This document shows positions 1 through 9,399 of a stretch of DNA of 51,006 nucleotides, in pieces. How positions within the stretch are numbered: the first letter of the stretch is position 1; each line of letters opens with the position of its first letter. This DNA is from Salaquimonas sp. (GTDB taxonomy: Bacteria > Pseudomonadota > Alphaproteobacteria > Rhizobiales > Rhizobiaceae): contig JANQQM010000006.1 of the NCBI GenBank assembly GCA_028289365.1, positions 1-51,006 on the forward strand. The letters are read 5' to 3'. Both the position numbers and the translations under genes were made by a program. The notes below the pieces were generated by a model. The model made no database searches. It had not been told where the DNA came from and saw nothing but the letters and a program-made list of their open reading frames with translations.

Positions 1-1
1 A

Positions 2-346
2 TATTACCGGCGCGGCGTCCCAATTGAATTCTTCGGAAGACCGACACTTGGAAACCAGCTACTGGCCAAACTGGTTCGCCAATATGATTGCCCGGTCTAT
101 CCAGCTCGCTGCATCCGCCTGCCGGGTGGCAGGTTCAGGATGGAAGTCCAGAACAAGCTGGACATTCCCAAAACGCCCGATGGCAAGGTCGACATCGACG
201 GCCTGACCCAGGCCGTCAATGACGTGGTGGAGAGTTGGGTCCGCGAATATCCTGGCCAGTGGCTTTGGTTGCACAACCGTTGGCGCATGTCACGCCGACT
301 GAGCCGTGAAAAGCACAAGCGCGCCGCCAAGGCTGCAAGCAATTGA
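2..346 (+). CDS. Lipid A biosynthesis (lauroyl) acyltransferase, C-terminal part
   Basis: The 5' end is cut by the window, and reading frame 2 is open from the first base to TGA at 344-346. The remaining 114 residues carry FFGRPTLGNQL near the start and VREYPGQWLWLHNRWR near the end. Both are typical of the LpxL/HtrB family, inner-membrane enzymes that add a secondary acyl chain to lipid A on the cytoplasmic face. The catalytic HX4D/E motif would lie upstream and cannot be seen. The C-terminus is basic (KHKRAAKAA). The gene converges on the L,D-transpeptidase with three bases between the stop codons. The family is fairly secure from the WLWLHNRWR block; the exact acyl specificity cannot be told. 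Confidence 0.78.
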   Translation, partial: YYRRGVPIEFFGRPTLGNQLLAKLVRQYDCPVYPARCIRLPGGRFRMEVQNKLDIPKTPDGKVDIDGLTQAVNDVVESWVREYPGQWLWLHNRWRMSRRLSREKHKRAAKAASN

Positions 347-349
347 CTG

Positions 350-772
350 TTACCGCGTAACGCGTACTTTCGTATTCTTCAGCCCAGCCCGCAATGCCAT
401 GTTGTAAAACACTCTGGCATTGTCCGGATGCAGACGGATGCAGCCTGCGGAAGCAGGGCGACCCAGCCGCTTAATGTGATTGGTACCATGAACCGCATAA
501 TTGCCACTGTAGAAAACGGAATATGGCATCGGTGCATTGTTGTACCGGCTTGAACGGTGGTTTTTTGAAGTCCATTTGGCCGTCCAAGTACCGGTCGGCG
601 TGACTTTCCCCCGCCTGGCGGTCGAAACCGGCCAAGTATATTGCAAACGGCCATTTTTATAGACCCGCATGCGCTGTTCCGACAGGTCGACGCGCGCCTC
701 AACCACAGCCGATAATGCAGGTGTGGTCATGAATCCCGATACTATTATGGCAAATGCCAGGATTGTTCTCAT
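350..772 (-). CDS. L,D-transpeptidase (YkuD/ErfK family), secreted
   Basis: A 140-residue protein with the YkuD catalytic signature HGTNHIKRLGRPASAGCIRL; the Cys in SAGCIRL is the expected nucleophile, with the upstream His. Such enzymes form 3-3 peptidoglycan cross-links or anchor proteins to peptidoglycan in the periplasm. I start it at 772 because MRTILAFAIIVSGFMTTPALSA is a clean signal peptide, and TTGGAG lies 8 bases upstream. A longer in-frame start at 853 would bury the signal peptide. It consists of little more than the catalytic domain, without LysM or peptidoglycan-binding repeats. A 9-bp inverted repeat at 821-856 lies upstream. Confidence 0.88.
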   Translation of the reverse strand: MRTILAFAIIVSGFMTTPALSAVVEARVDLSEQRMRVYKNGRLQYTWPVSTARRGKVTPTGTWTAKWTSKNHRSSRYNNAPMPYSVFYSGNYAVHGTNHIKRLGRPASAGCIRLHPDNARVFYNMALRAGLKNTKVRVTR

Positions 773-820
773 GATCTTAACTCCAACTCGTTGCCTCAAA
801 CACACCGCATCATTTACTAC

Positions 821-856
821 TGTATGAAGCGAAACTGTATTTATCCACTTCATACA
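821..856. promoter_or_regulatory. 9-bp inverted repeat upstream of the L,D-transpeptidase
   Basis: TGTATGAAG (821-829) and CTTCATACA (848-856) are perfect inverted copies separated by 18 bases. They lie about 50-85 bp upstream of the transpeptidase start and about 160 bp before the divergent M20 gene. This could be an operator or a leader hairpin; no regulator is identified. Confidence 0.35.
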
Positions 857-1013
857 TCCAACCTCAAAAGCATAATGCTGTTGAACTTAGTACTTTCGCA
901 ACAAAGACATGTAATGGTCTGAACTTGGTTGCTTGAGCACCCGCCCAACTGCTTTTGACAGTTGAATAACTCACTGCCCCGTGGGACAATTTCTCCGAGT
1001 ATAAGGAATTCGA

Positions 1014-2300
1014 TTGAGCGGCTCTGTGCAAAATATCACAAAGATGGTCACCTCAATGCGGGGTGAGCTGATCGAACTCACACGCGACCTGGTGAAATTC
1101 CCAACCGTAAATCCGCCCGGCGAAGCCTATACTCCCTGCGCGGAATTTATCGGCAATCTGTTGGCGCGCAGCGGTTATGAAATTCAGTATGTCCGGGGTG
1201 AAGGCACACCGGGTGACACGAACAGATATCCGCGGACGAATGTCATCGCCCGGATTGAGGGCTCGCGCCCCGGTCCGGTAGTCCACTTTAATTCCCACAT
1301 CGATGTGGTACCCCCCGGCGAGGGCTGGTCGGTCGATCCATTTGCCGCCATCGTCCGCGATGGCAAGGTCTATGGTCGCGGCACCTGCGACATGAAGGGT
1401 GGGATGGCGGCATCGATTATTGCTGCCCAGGCCTACACTGCCATTAACCCCAACTTTCCCGGCGCAATCGAAATTTCAGGTACGGTCGACGAAGAATCCG
1501 GAGGATATGGCGGCGTGGCCTATCTCGCCGAACGCGGGTTTTTCTCCAGGCCGCGCGTCGACCACGTCATCATTCCTGAACCACTGAATAAGGATCGGGT
1601 TTGCCTGGGCCATCGTGGTGTGTGGTGGGCTGAAATCGAGACCAAAGGGGAAGTCGCCCACGGCTCCATGCCCTTCCTGGGAGATTGCGCAATTCGGCAC
1701 ATGGGCGCTGTAATTGAGAGTTTTGAAAAAAAGCTCTTCCCGGCCCTCGACAGGAAGCAGACCGCTATGCCGATCGTGCCGCCCGGCGCCAAACGCTCGA
1801 CCATGAACATCAATGCCATTCACGGCGGCCAGACCGATGATTACAGCGGCCTGCCTAGCGCCAACGTGCCCGACAGCTGCAAGATGACTATCGATCGTCG
1901 GTTCCTGATCGAAGAGGACATGTCCCAGGTCAAACAGGAAGTCATCGACATACTTGAAGAAATCAAGGTCAGCCGGGATAATTTCGACTACGCAGTCAGG
2001 GACATCATGCAGGTGCTGCCGACCATGGTGGACAAGGATACCCCTGTGGCTTTGGCAGTCGCTGACGGTATCCGGGAAGTGTTCGGCCGTGAACCGGAAT
2101 ATGTGATTTCGCCCGGCACCTACGATCAGAAACACATTACGCGTATTGGTCACCTGCAGGACTGCATCGCTTACGGACCAGGCATTCTGGATCTGGCGCA
2201 TCGGCCGGACGAATTCGTGGTGATCGACGACATGGTGGAAAGCGCACGGGTCATGGCGCTTGCACTGAGCTACTTGCTGGAAGGCAAGCACACAGCTTAA
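1014..2300 (+). CDS. M20 family metallohydrolase (ArgE/DapE-like)
   Basis: A 428-residue zinc-dependent amidohydrolase of the ArgE/DapE/ACY1 group. Metal and catalytic motifs are in order: NSHIDVVPPG (His95, Asp97), GRGTCDMKGG (Asp126), VDEESGGYGG (Glu160/161), and a C-terminal block ending LAHRPDEFV with the last metal His. TTG at 1014 is chosen as start because AAGGA lies 6 bases upstream; ATG at 1044 is an alternative but has no clear ribosome site. Such enzymes deacylate or deamidate N-acyl amino acids or small peptides. It precedes a peptide transporter, so processing of imported peptide-like substrates is plausible, but substrate cannot be read from sequence. Confidence 0.88.
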   Translation: MSGSVQNITKMVTSMRGELIELTRDLVKFPTVNPPGEAYTPCAEFIGNLLARSGYEIQYVRGEGTPGDTNRYPRTNVIARIEGSRPGPVVHFNSHIDVVPPGEGWSVDPFAAIVRDGKVYGRGTCDMKGGMAASIIAAQAYTAINPNFPGAIEISGTVDEESGGYGGVAYLAERGFFSRPRVDHVIIPEPLNKDRVCLGHRGVWWAEIETKGEVAHGSMPFLGDCAIRHMGAVIESFEKKLFPALDRKQTAMPIVPPGAKRSTMNINAIHGGQTDDYSGLPSANVPDSCKMTIDRRFLIEEDMSQVKQEVIDILEEIKVSRDNFDYAVRDIMQVLPTMVDKDTPVALAVADGIREVFGREPEYVISPGTYDQKHITRIGHLQDCIAYGPGILDLAHRPDEFVVIDDMVESARVMALALSYLLEGKHTA

Positions 2301-2302
2301 GC

Positions 2303-2482
2303 CTAGTTTCCTCGCAGATTTACCGCCGATCGAGCATGGAAAGAATGCTCGACTTTGGTCCCATCGGACGAAGCAACAAGAGCATCCTCGCTGTCAGAAC
2401 TTGGCGCCCAAGCATAGACAGCCAATATGACAACGAGCCATCCCACAAATTGAAGTGGGTCAAGTTTGTATTTACGTTTCAT
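2303..2482 (-). CDS. Small membrane protein, unknown
   Basis: I do not recognise this protein. A 59-residue frame starts at ATG 2480-2482, with AGGGGG four bases upstream. It has basic N-terminal residues (MKRKYK), one predicted transmembrane segment (FVGWLVVILAVYAWA) and a polar tail. The same frame runs open further upstream, and an alternative start at 2599 would add a second hydrophobic segment (FLRILAIWFLLGLLI) to give 98 residues. It converges on the M20 gene with two bases between stops. It could be a non-coding gap with a chance frame. Confidence 0.38.
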   Translation of the reverse strand: MKRKYKLDPLQFVGWLVVILAVYAWAPSSDSEDALVASSDGTKVEHSFHARSAVNLRGN

Positions 2483-2778
2483 TTCCCCCTGCCCGCATCT
2501 TCTCATAACGCAGGCCCAATTAATGCTGGCGGCAATTCTAGAGCAGATCAATAAACCGAGTAGAAACCAGATCGCTAAAATTCGCAGGAAAATCATCATG
2601 AATTGTCCATGAATTCTGGAAAATCGAAAGCGGCAATTTCGGTTAACCCGGCATTTGTCATCAGCAATCTTGTCTTGTATCGTGACGCCTTTAGAACGCT
2701 GTAACGGTGGTGTTTGATAACAAGTCAATTTTGACGTTATCGATATGGCGTGCGTATTGGTTTTTCAGGGAGTTCTCG

Positions 2779-4266
2779 ATGATTACCCACTTGAAATTGG
2801 CTGCAGCTGTCGTTGTTGCAAGCATGCTTGCCGTATCAAATCCTGCTCATGCAGCAAAAGATACAATTGTGCTTGGCATGCCGCTTGAACCCCCTCATCT
2901 GGATCCAACGGCAGGCGCTGCAGCGGCAATTGACGAAGTTGTTTACGCAAATGTCTTCGAGGGTCTGACGCGCATTAATCGCAATGGTGAAGTCCTGCCC
3001 GCTTTGGCTGAAAGCTGGGAGATTTCCGAGGACGGCAAAACCTATACCTTCAAATTGCATTCCGGCGTCAAGTTTCATGACGGAACGACATTTGACGCCG
3101 AAGATGTAAAATTCTCCTTGGACCGGGCTCGCAGCGATGACTCAACCAATGCCCAAAAGAAACTCTTTGCCGCTATTGAATCGGTCGAAGTCGTGGACCC
3201 TTCAACGGTGAAGATTACACTCAGCAGCGCTGCAGGAAACTTCCTGTTCAACCTTGGATGGGGTGATGCAGTGATCGTCGCTCCGGAATCTGCAGACACC
3301 AACAAGGAAAATCCGGTCGGAACCGGGCCGTTCAAATTCTCTGACTGGGTACAGGGAAGCTCGGTCGAGCTGGTGCGTAACGATGACTACTGGGGAGAGC
3401 CGGTTGCACTTTCAAAGGCTACAATCCGATTCATACCGGATGCTTCTGCTGCAATTGCCGCGCTGCAATCAGGCGACGTGGATGCCTACCCGAACATCTC
3501 CGCACCGGAGTCGATCCCGGCTTTCCAGGCTGATCCAAGATTTACGGTGGTCATTGGGTCGACAGAAGGCGAGACTATTCTTTCCACCAACAATAAGAGA
3601 CCGCCTTTCGACAACATCAAGGTGCGTCAGGCAATTGCCCATACCCTGGATCGGCAGGCAATCATTGATGGCGCCATGTTTGGCCTGGGCACACCCATTG
3701 GAACCCATTTTGCGCCCCACCATCCAGCCTATGTGACCGAAACAATCGACACCTATCCCAAAGATCTGGAAAAGGCCAAGGCCCTATTGAAAGAAGCCGG
3801 GCTCGCGGATGGCTTCAAGGCAAAACTGCACCTTCCACCGCCAACCTATGCACGTCGCGGCGGCGAGATCATTGCCTCCCAATTGCGTGAAATTGGAATC
3901 GATCTTGAAGTCATTCCGGTCGAGTGGAAGCAATGGCTGGAAGGGCCGTTCAAGGGCGATTACGATCTCACCATTGTCTCGCACACCGAGCCGATGGATA
4001 TAGGAATCTACGCCGATCCAGACTATTATTTCCAATATGACAGCCCGGAATTTCAGGCGGTCATCGACAAGCTGAATGAAACAACCGACGAAGCAGCACG
4101 CTATGAGCTTCTTGGCGAAGCGCAGAAAATTGTCAGCCGTGATGCGGTCAACGGTTTTCTGTTTGAACTCGCCAAGGCGGGTGTCTGGAATGCAAAACTC
4201 AAGGGCCTTTGGGAGAATGTCCCCGTCCAAGCCAATGATCTGACAGAGGTGATGTGGACCGAATAG
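2779..4266 (+). CDS. ABC transporter substrate-binding protein, dipeptide/oligopeptide type (SBP_bac_5)
   Basis: A 495-residue periplasmic binding protein with signal peptide MITHLKLAAAVVVASMLA...AHA. The family-5 signature appears as AESWEISEDGKTYTF followed by LHSGVKFHDGTTFDAEDVKF, with the VRQAIAHTLDRQAI block in the middle. Start at 2779 is supported by GGGAG seven bases upstream and by the signal peptide; a longer frame from 2707 would mask it. It heads the transporter operon and delivers ligand to the two permeases downstream. Family 5 also includes opine, nickel and glutathione binders, so peptide is the likely but not proven ligand. Confidence 0.92.
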   Translation: MITHLKLAAAVVVASMLAVSNPAHAAKDTIVLGMPLEPPHLDPTAGAAAAIDEVVYANVFEGLTRINRNGEVLPALAESWEISEDGKTYTFKLHSGVKFHDGTTFDAEDVKFSLDRARSDDSTNAQKKLFAAIESVEVVDPSTVKITLSSAAGNFLFNLGWGDAVIVAPESADTNKENPVGTGPFKFSDWVQGSSVELVRNDDYWGEPVALSKATIRFIPDASAAIAALQSGDVDAYPNISAPESIPAFQADPRFTVVIGSTEGETILSTNNKRPPFDNIKVRQAIAHTLDRQAIIDGAMFGLGTPIGTHFAPHHPAYVTETIDTYPKDLEKAKALLKEAGLADGFKAKLHLPPPTYARRGGEIIASQLREIGIDLEVIPVEWKQWLEGPFKGDYDLTIVSHTEPMDIGIYADPDYYFQYDSPEFQAVIDKLNETTDEAARYELLGEAQKIVSRDAVNGFLFELAKAGVWNAKLKGLWENVPVQANDLTEVMWTE

Positions 4267-4314
4267 CGACCCGGATTTTACAAGCCCAAATATCTGGGCT
4301 GACTGGGTAGGGCC

Positions 4315-5265
4315 ATGCTTGCCTTCCTCGCCAACCGGCTGTTTGCACTTGGCCTGACGCTACTGCTGGCAACGGTGGTTATCTTCCTCGTTCTGGAAAT
4401 TATCCCGGGCGATCCGGCGCGCCTGATGCTGGGCATCAATGCCACACAAGACGCTGTTGATGTCTTGCGCGAGCAGATGGGGCTGAACCAACCTCCCCTG
4501 CAACGATATTGGAGTTGGGTAACCGGCCTGCTGGTGGGGGATTTCGGCACCAGCTACACCTATTCTGTTCCGGTCAGCGAACTGATCCTGGAACGAATTG
4601 TGGTGTCCCTGCCCTTGGCACTGATTGCGCTGACACTTTCAACCTTGATCGCAATTCCAGTCGGCATCTATGCCGCTTCCCATCGCGGACGGGTCTCCGA
4701 TACAGCCGTCATCGCAACAACCCAGCTGGGCATTGCAATCCCGAACTTCTGGTTTGCACTATTATTGGTCTATGTGTTTGCCGTCAGTCTGCGATTGGTT
4801 CCAGCCGGCGGTTTTCCTGGTTGGGACGCCGGCGTTTGGGAAGCGGTAAAGGCGCTGATTCTGCCGTCAATTGCATTGGCCTTGCCGCAGGCGGCAATTC
4901 TGGCGCGCGTTACCCGATCCGCCATTATCGAAACGCTGGGTGAAGATTATGTCCGCACAGCCCGGGCAAAGGGGCTGACCTACCGCCAGACACTTTGGCG
5001 GCACACACTCCGAAATGCGATGATACCCGTGGTGACAATCATGGGGCTTCAGTTTGCTTTTTTGCTAGCCGGAACCATCATCATCGAGAACGTGTTTTAT
5101 CTTCCCGGCCTCGGCAGATTGGTGTTCCAGGCGATCACGCAACACGATCTTCCGGTTGTTCAAAGCGTCGTGGTGCTGCTCGTCGCCACGGTTGTCTTGA
5201 TCAATTTCCTTGTCGATATTGCGTACGCAGTAATCGATCCCCGTTTGCGCAGGTCGGTCAGTTGA
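4315..5265 (+). CDS. ABC transporter permease, DppB/OppB type
   Basis: A 316-residue inner-membrane permease with an N-terminal anchor helix (LTLLLATVVIFLVLEII) and the BPD_transp_1 domain in the second half. The EAA-loop motif appears as DYVRTARAKGLTYRQTLWRHTLRNAMIPVV, which contacts the ATPase. About six membrane helices are evident. It follows the binding protein after 48 bp. Its TGA overlaps the TTG start of the second permease (TTGA at 5262-5265), implying translational coupling. Confidence 0.93.
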   Translation: MLAFLANRLFALGLTLLLATVVIFLVLEIIPGDPARLMLGINATQDAVDVLREQMGLNQPPLQRYWSWVTGLLVGDFGTSYTYSVPVSELILERIVVSLPLALIALTLSTLIAIPVGIYAASHRGRVSDTAVIATTQLGIAIPNFWFALLLVYVFAVSLRLVPAGGFPGWDAGVWEAVKALILPSIALALPQAAILARVTRSAIIETLGEDYVRTARAKGLTYRQTLWRHTLRNAMIPVVTIMGLQFAFLLAGTIIIENVFYLPGLGRLVFQAITQHDLPVVQSVVVLLVATVVLINFLVDIAYAVIDPRLRRSVS

Positions 5266-6140
5266 GCGGGCCGTCACAATCTGCGGAATTGGATGATTGG
5301 GGTTGGCCTGCCTTCGCCCGGCGGGCATTACGGTCTCGTTCTTTCGTGATTGGCGCGGCGATTGCATTGCTCGTCCTTGCAATTGGTATCCTGTCATTCT
5401 TCTGGACACCCTATGATGTCACCCGGCTGGTGGTCGCAGACAGATTACAGTCACCAAGCAGTCAGCACTGGTTCGGGACCGATCACTTTGGCCGTGACAT
5501 TCTGTCGATGATCATGGTCGGTGCTCGTAACTCGATCGCAGTTGCTTTGGTCGCTGTTGGAATTGGCATGGGCATCGGCGTACCGCTCGGTACCTGGGCT
5601 GCCGCAAAACGAGGCTGGGCAGATGACGTGTTGATGCGGTTCAACGATCTGATCTTCGCATTCCCGGCACTGCTGTCCGCGGTAATGATAACCGCGATAT
5701 TCGGACCCGGAATTTTCAACGCCATTATCGCAATCGGAATATTCAACATCCCGGTCTTTGCCCGCCTGTCACGCGGTGCGGCACTCGGTTTCTGGACACG
5801 AGAATTCATCCTGGCAGCCCGCGTTGCCGGAAAAGGCAAGACCCGGATCACCATCGAGCATATTTTGCCGAACATCTCGAACCTATTGATAGTTCAGGGC
5901 ACCATCCAGTTTTCGCTCGGGATTTTGGCCGAAGCCGGACTTTCCTATGTCGGGCTCGGCGCCCAGCCGCCGCAACCAAGCTGGGGGCGAATGCTCAACG
6001 AGGCACAGACCATGATGAGTTTCGCCCCTCACATGGCAATTTTCCCAGGTCTGGCCATCATTATTACCGTCCTCGGCCTAAACATGATGGGCGACGGTCT
6101 CCGGGACATCCTTGATCCCCGGCTGAAGCGGGAGAATTGA
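5262..6140 (+). CDS. ABC transporter permease, DppC/OppC type
   Basis: A 292-residue second permease. Its motifs include HWFGTDHFGRDI near the N-terminus, typical of DppC/OppC, and an EAA loop REFILAARVAGKGKTRITIEHILPN. TTG at 5262 is chosen because it overlaps the DppB stop and gives a normal-length N-terminus. The open frame upstream of that point lies inside the DppB gene. It should pair with the DppB-type protein to form the channel. Its stop is one base before the TTG of the ATPase gene. Confidence 0.92.
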   Translation: MSGPSQSAELDDWGWPAFARRALRSRSFVIGAAIALLVLAIGILSFFWTPYDVTRLVVADRLQSPSSQHWFGTDHFGRDILSMIMVGARNSIAVALVAVGIGMGIGVPLGTWAAAKRGWADDVLMRFNDLIFAFPALLSAVMITAIFGPGIFNAIIAIGIFNIPVFARLSRGAALGFWTREFILAARVAGKGKTRITIEHILPNISNLLIVQGTIQFSLGILAEAGLSYVGLGAQPPQPSWGRMLNEAQTMMSFAPHMAIFPGLAIIITVLGLNMMGDGLRDILDPRLKREN

Positions 6141-6141
6141 A

Positions 6142-7791
6142 TTGAGCCTCCTGCAAATCAAGGAACTCGGCCTTGAAATCTCCGGCCGGCCGATTTTGAA
6201 AAAGGTTTCCCTGCAGATCGAAAAAGGCAAGGTGCTTGGACTGGTCGGTGAATCCGGATCCGGTAAATCGATGACCGCGCTTTCAGTCATGAAACTCTTG
6301 CCGGAAGGCTCAGATTTATCTGGCCAGATCTCTTTTGACGGCACAGACCTTACCAATCTGGACGAGACATCCATGTGTCATTTGCGTGGCGATGATATCG
6401 GAATGGTTTTCCAGGAACCCATGACGGCATTGAATCCGCTCAAGACAATCGGCGAACAGATCGCCGAAGGCATTCGCCTGCACAGGGGAGCGACCACAAG
6501 TGAAGCCATGCACCTTGCCGCCGACATACTTGAGCAAGTGGGGCTACCATCGGATCAACATATGCTGTCGCGCTACCCGCACGAGCTATCGGGTGGTCAA
6601 CGCCAGCGCGTCGTCATTGCAATCGCTTGCGCGTTGAAACCCAAGCTTTTGATCGCAGACGAGCCGACAACGGCACTCGATGTCACCATCCAGGCCCAGA
6701 TTCTGGACTTGCTCCGTACCCTCGTAACCGAAAACGACATGGCGCTACTCCTTATAAGTCATGATCTCGGAGTGGTCGCGGATATGGCAGACACGCTCAC
6801 AATCCTGCGGGACGGCAAAGTCATGGAGTCTGGCGATGCGGTCGATGTCCTGACCAACCGTCGCCATCCCTATACTGAGCAACTGGCCGAGGCTTCTTCT
6901 CACGTACCGGAACGTTCGGCGCCACCGGTCTTGGCGAGTGAAGCACAAATGGCAGGAATTGCTCCCCTGCTCTCGGTCGACAAGATCGTCTGTGATTATC
7001 CCGGCAAACGCCTCGGAATATTCAGGAAGTCCAGTCCCTTTCGCGCAGTTGATTCAGTCAGTTTCGACATTTTTCCTGGTCAGACCATGGCGCTGGTTGG
7101 AGAATCCGGTTGCGGCAAGTCGACTCTGGGTCGCTGCCTGCTGGGTCTTCACCGCCAATCGGCCGGCGAATTGCATTTTGACGGGGTTAGTCTTTCGGAT
7201 GACAACAATGAGCAACAGACCGATGCCCGCAAGCATATGCAGATCGTGTTCCAGGATCCTTATGGCTCGTTCAACCCAAGACACCGCGTCGCAAGGCTTG
7301 TCGCCGAACCGTTGTTTCGAAGCCCGCATCTGAGCGCGGTTGAAAAGGACGAGCGGATCTGCCAGGCGCTGGAATCGGTCGGTCTCGACCGGTCTGACCG
7401 GTTCAAATACATCCATGAGTTTTCTGGAGGTCAGCGCCAACGGTTGGCGATTGCCCGCGCACTGGTAAGCCGGCCCAAGTTGATCATCGCCGACGAACCA
7501 GTTTCGGCATTGGATGTATCCCTCAGGGCGCAAATCCTCGACCTTTTGTCTGAACTCCGAGACAAGCTCCAGATCGCTTACCTGTTCATCAGCCATGATC
7601 TGACAGTCGTTCAGGCGATCTGTGATGAGGTGCTGGTCATGCGTTCCGGAAAATTCGTCGAACATGGCCCGGTGGAAAAGATTTTTTTGGACCCGCAGGA
7701 AGACTATACAAGGGAACTTCTGGCAGCAGCGCCAAATCTGGAAAAGTACCTGCACGAGAGAACCGCGCAGACAAGTGACAAGCGAGACTAG
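6142..7791 (+). CDS. Fused double ABC ATPase (DppD-DppF type)
   Basis: A 549-residue protein with two complete nucleotide-binding domains. The first half has Walker A GESGSGKS, signature LSGGQRQR and Walker [13 protein letters not shown]. The second half has [16 protein letters not shown] and [12 protein letters not shown]. Each half is followed by the oligopeptide-type extension ([19 protein letters not shown]). It therefore replaces separate DppD and DppF subunits, as in GsiA-like ATPases. TTG at 6142 has GGGAGA six bases upstream. The last bases overlap the convergent TerB-like gene (TAG/CTA). Confidence 0.93.
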   Translation: MSLLQIKELGLEISGRPILKKVSLQIEKGKVLGLVGESGSGKSMTALSVMKLLPEGSDLSGQISFDGTDLTNLDETSMCHLRGDDIGMVFQEPMTALNPLKTIGEQIAEGIRLHRGATTSEAMHLAADILEQVGLPSDQHMLSRYPHELSGGQRQRVVIAIACALKPKLLIADEPTTALDVTIQAQILDLLRTLVTENDMALLLISHDLGVVADMADTLTILRDGKVMESGDAVDVLTNRRHPYTEQLAEASSHVPERSAPPVLASEAQMAGIAPLLSVDKIVCDYPGKRLGIFRKSSPFRAVDSVSFDIFPGQTMALVGESGCGKSTLGRCLLGLHRQSAGELHFDGVSLSDDNNEQQTDARKHMQIVFQDPYGSFNPRHRVARLVAEPLFRSPHLSAVEKDERICQALESVGLDRSDRFKYIHEFSGGQRQRLAIARALVSRPKLIIADEPVSALDVSLRAQILDLLSELRDKLQIAYLFISHDLTVVQAICDEVLVMRSGKFVEHGPVEKIFLDPQEDYTRELLAAAPNLEKYLHERTAQTSDKRD

Positions 7792-8204
7792 TCCTTCAAT
7801 TTCACATTCAGCAATTCGGCGGTGCGGGCAACCAGGTTTATCTCAAACTCATGTAACTCATTGTCGGCAAGCGAAATCTCTTTCATCATGTCGAGTACCT
7901 TGAGTTTGGTCTCTTCCGGCATGCGGTTGACGATGGAAGTAAAGGGGAAAAGCGAGGATTCATTCTCAGATTCTTCCCGCACCGCCGCCTCGAACAAATT
8001 CAACTCATCATCGCTGACTTCCAGATGGTCCTGAAGGAATTCGCGATACCGGCGAACTTCGGTATCAAGCACCCTACCATCCACTGTCATGACCCTGAAC
8101 AGCAATACAGCCATGGCAATCCGCTTGTCGCCGGCGGAATACTCGATCAGGTCGTCATCGCTTGTGCCAAGTTTGGTCAGAAAGTTTTTGACTACCGCAT
8201 ACAT
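7788..8204 (-). CDS. TerB-like (COG4103-type) protein
   Basis: A 138-residue, mostly helical acidic protein. Repeated motifs AVLLFRVMTVDGRVLDTE and MMKEISLADNELHEFE match the paired DGxxxxxE and AD-x-E-x-x-E patterns of the TerB/DjlA N-terminal fold, which may bind metal. No signal peptide is present. AGGAGGT lies five bases upstream of ATG 8204, a strong ribosome site. TerB proteins are linked to tellurite and envelope stress, but the role of stand-alone members like this is unknown. Confidence 0.8.
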   Translation of the reverse strand: MYAVVKNFLTKLGTSDDDLIEYSAGDKRIAMAVLLFRVMTVDGRVLDTEVRRYREFLQDHLEVSDDELNLFEAAVREESENESSLFPFTSIVNRMPEETKLKVLDMMKEISLADNELHEFEINLVARTAELLNVKLKD

Positions 8205-8413
8205 TGCAACCTCCTGCCCCTTGCACCTATAGGCTCAAGCGAAGCATTATCCAGCAAATTTTTTGAAACACAAACGCTTGCGGGCGTGTTCAACAACCAT
8301 TTGAGGGTCCACGTCAGCACATCAGGCAAGAAACTTGATCTTTAGCAAAATTATGGTGGGCGCGACGACCACCAGCGAATATAAGAAGCTTAGTTAGTCG
8401 GAGAACTTACAAG

Positions 8414-9388
8414 ATGCGTGTTTTGGTTTGCGGAGGCACCGGATTTGTCGGCGGCCATTTGGTGCAAAGACTGCTTGATGAGGGACACGATGTCACGGCA
8501 GCCGACATTCAGCCTTTTCGCTACGGTGCCAATCCGGATTGCAATCTGGTCAAATGCGATCTGCGCGATCCGCTTCAGGTGGCAAGTCTTTTCGAACAAC
8601 CCTATGACGAGGTCTATCAACTGGCTGCCGATATGGGCGGCGCCGGCTACATCTTCACCGGCGAGAATGATGCTTCAATCATGCGCAATTCGGCGCTGGT
8701 CAACATGAACATTCTTGATCAGGTCGTTCGCTCCGGCAGCGATCGTGTATTCTATTCTTCATCGGCCTGCATCTACCCCCAGGAGAACCAGACCGACCCG
8801 GACAATCCACATTGCGCCGAAGACACCGCCTACCCCGCCCATCCCGACAGTGAGTATGGTTGGGAGAAGCTGTTTTCCGAACGGATATACCTCGCTTCCG
8901 CCCGAAACGAGGGTATCAAGGTCCGCATCGCCAGATATCACAATATCTTCGGCCCTCTATGTGCCTGGAACGACGGCAAGGAAAAGGCGCCGGCTGCCCT
9001 CGCGCGAAAAGTGGCCGAGACGCCCGACAATGGCGAAATCGAGATTTGGGGCGACGGAAAACAATCACGATCGTTTCTTTATGTCGATGAATGTCTGGAA
9101 GGCACGATCCGCTTGATGCGGTCCGATTTTGAAGGGCCTGTCAATATTGGATCAGATGAGATGGTGACCATTAGCGGTCTTGCAGACATGTTCATCAATC
9201 TGTCCGGCAAGAAAATCACAAAGCGTTTCGTGCCAGGACCGCAGGGCGTTCGTGGACGTAATTCCGACAACAACCTCATCCGCGAAAAGCTGGGCTGGGC
9301 ACCTTCTGCCCCTCTGATCGAAGGCTTGACTCACACCTATGCTTGGATCTCCGAGCAGGTCGGCAAGAAAATGGCATTAAGCGCATAG
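8414..9388 (+). CDS. NAD-dependent epimerase, GDP-mannose 3,5-epimerase-like
   Basis: A 324-residue extended short-chain dehydrogenase. It has the Rossmann motif GGTGFVGGHL, SSSACIYPQ, catalytic YGWEK, and the sugar-nucleotide segment EKAPAALARKV. SACIYP plus EKAPAA are characteristic of GDP-mannose 3,5-epimerase and its bacterial relatives, which make GDP-L-galactose or GDP-L-gulose precursors for surface glycans. A 6-bp inverted repeat (TGGTGG/CCACCA, 8354-8374) lies in the leader. The gene stands alone, followed by a strong hairpin at 9408-9452. Confidence 0.85.
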   Translation: MRVLVCGGTGFVGGHLVQRLLDEGHDVTAADIQPFRYGANPDCNLVKCDLRDPLQVASLFEQPYDEVYQLAADMGGAGYIFTGENDASIMRNSALVNMNILDQVVRSGSDRVFYSSSACIYPQENQTDPDNPHCAEDTAYPAHPDSEYGWEKLFSERIYLASARNEGIKVRIARYHNIFGPLCAWNDGKEKAPAALARKVAETPDNGEIEIWGDGKQSRSFLYVDECLEGTIRLMRSDFEGPVNIGSDEMVTISGLADMFINLSGKKITKRFVPGPQGVRGRNSDNNLIREKLGWAPSAPLIEGLTHTYAWISEQVGKKMALSA

Positions 9389-9399
9389 TCCAGATCTTG

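Noticed and set aside
1476-2291. Long minus-strand open frame opposite the M20 gene
   Set aside because: It mirrors a well-supported metallohydrolase frame, has no family motif and no ribosome site.
7054-7755. 233-codon minus-strand frame inside the fused ABC ATPase
   Set aside because: Shadow of the second nucleotide-binding domain, no motif of its own.
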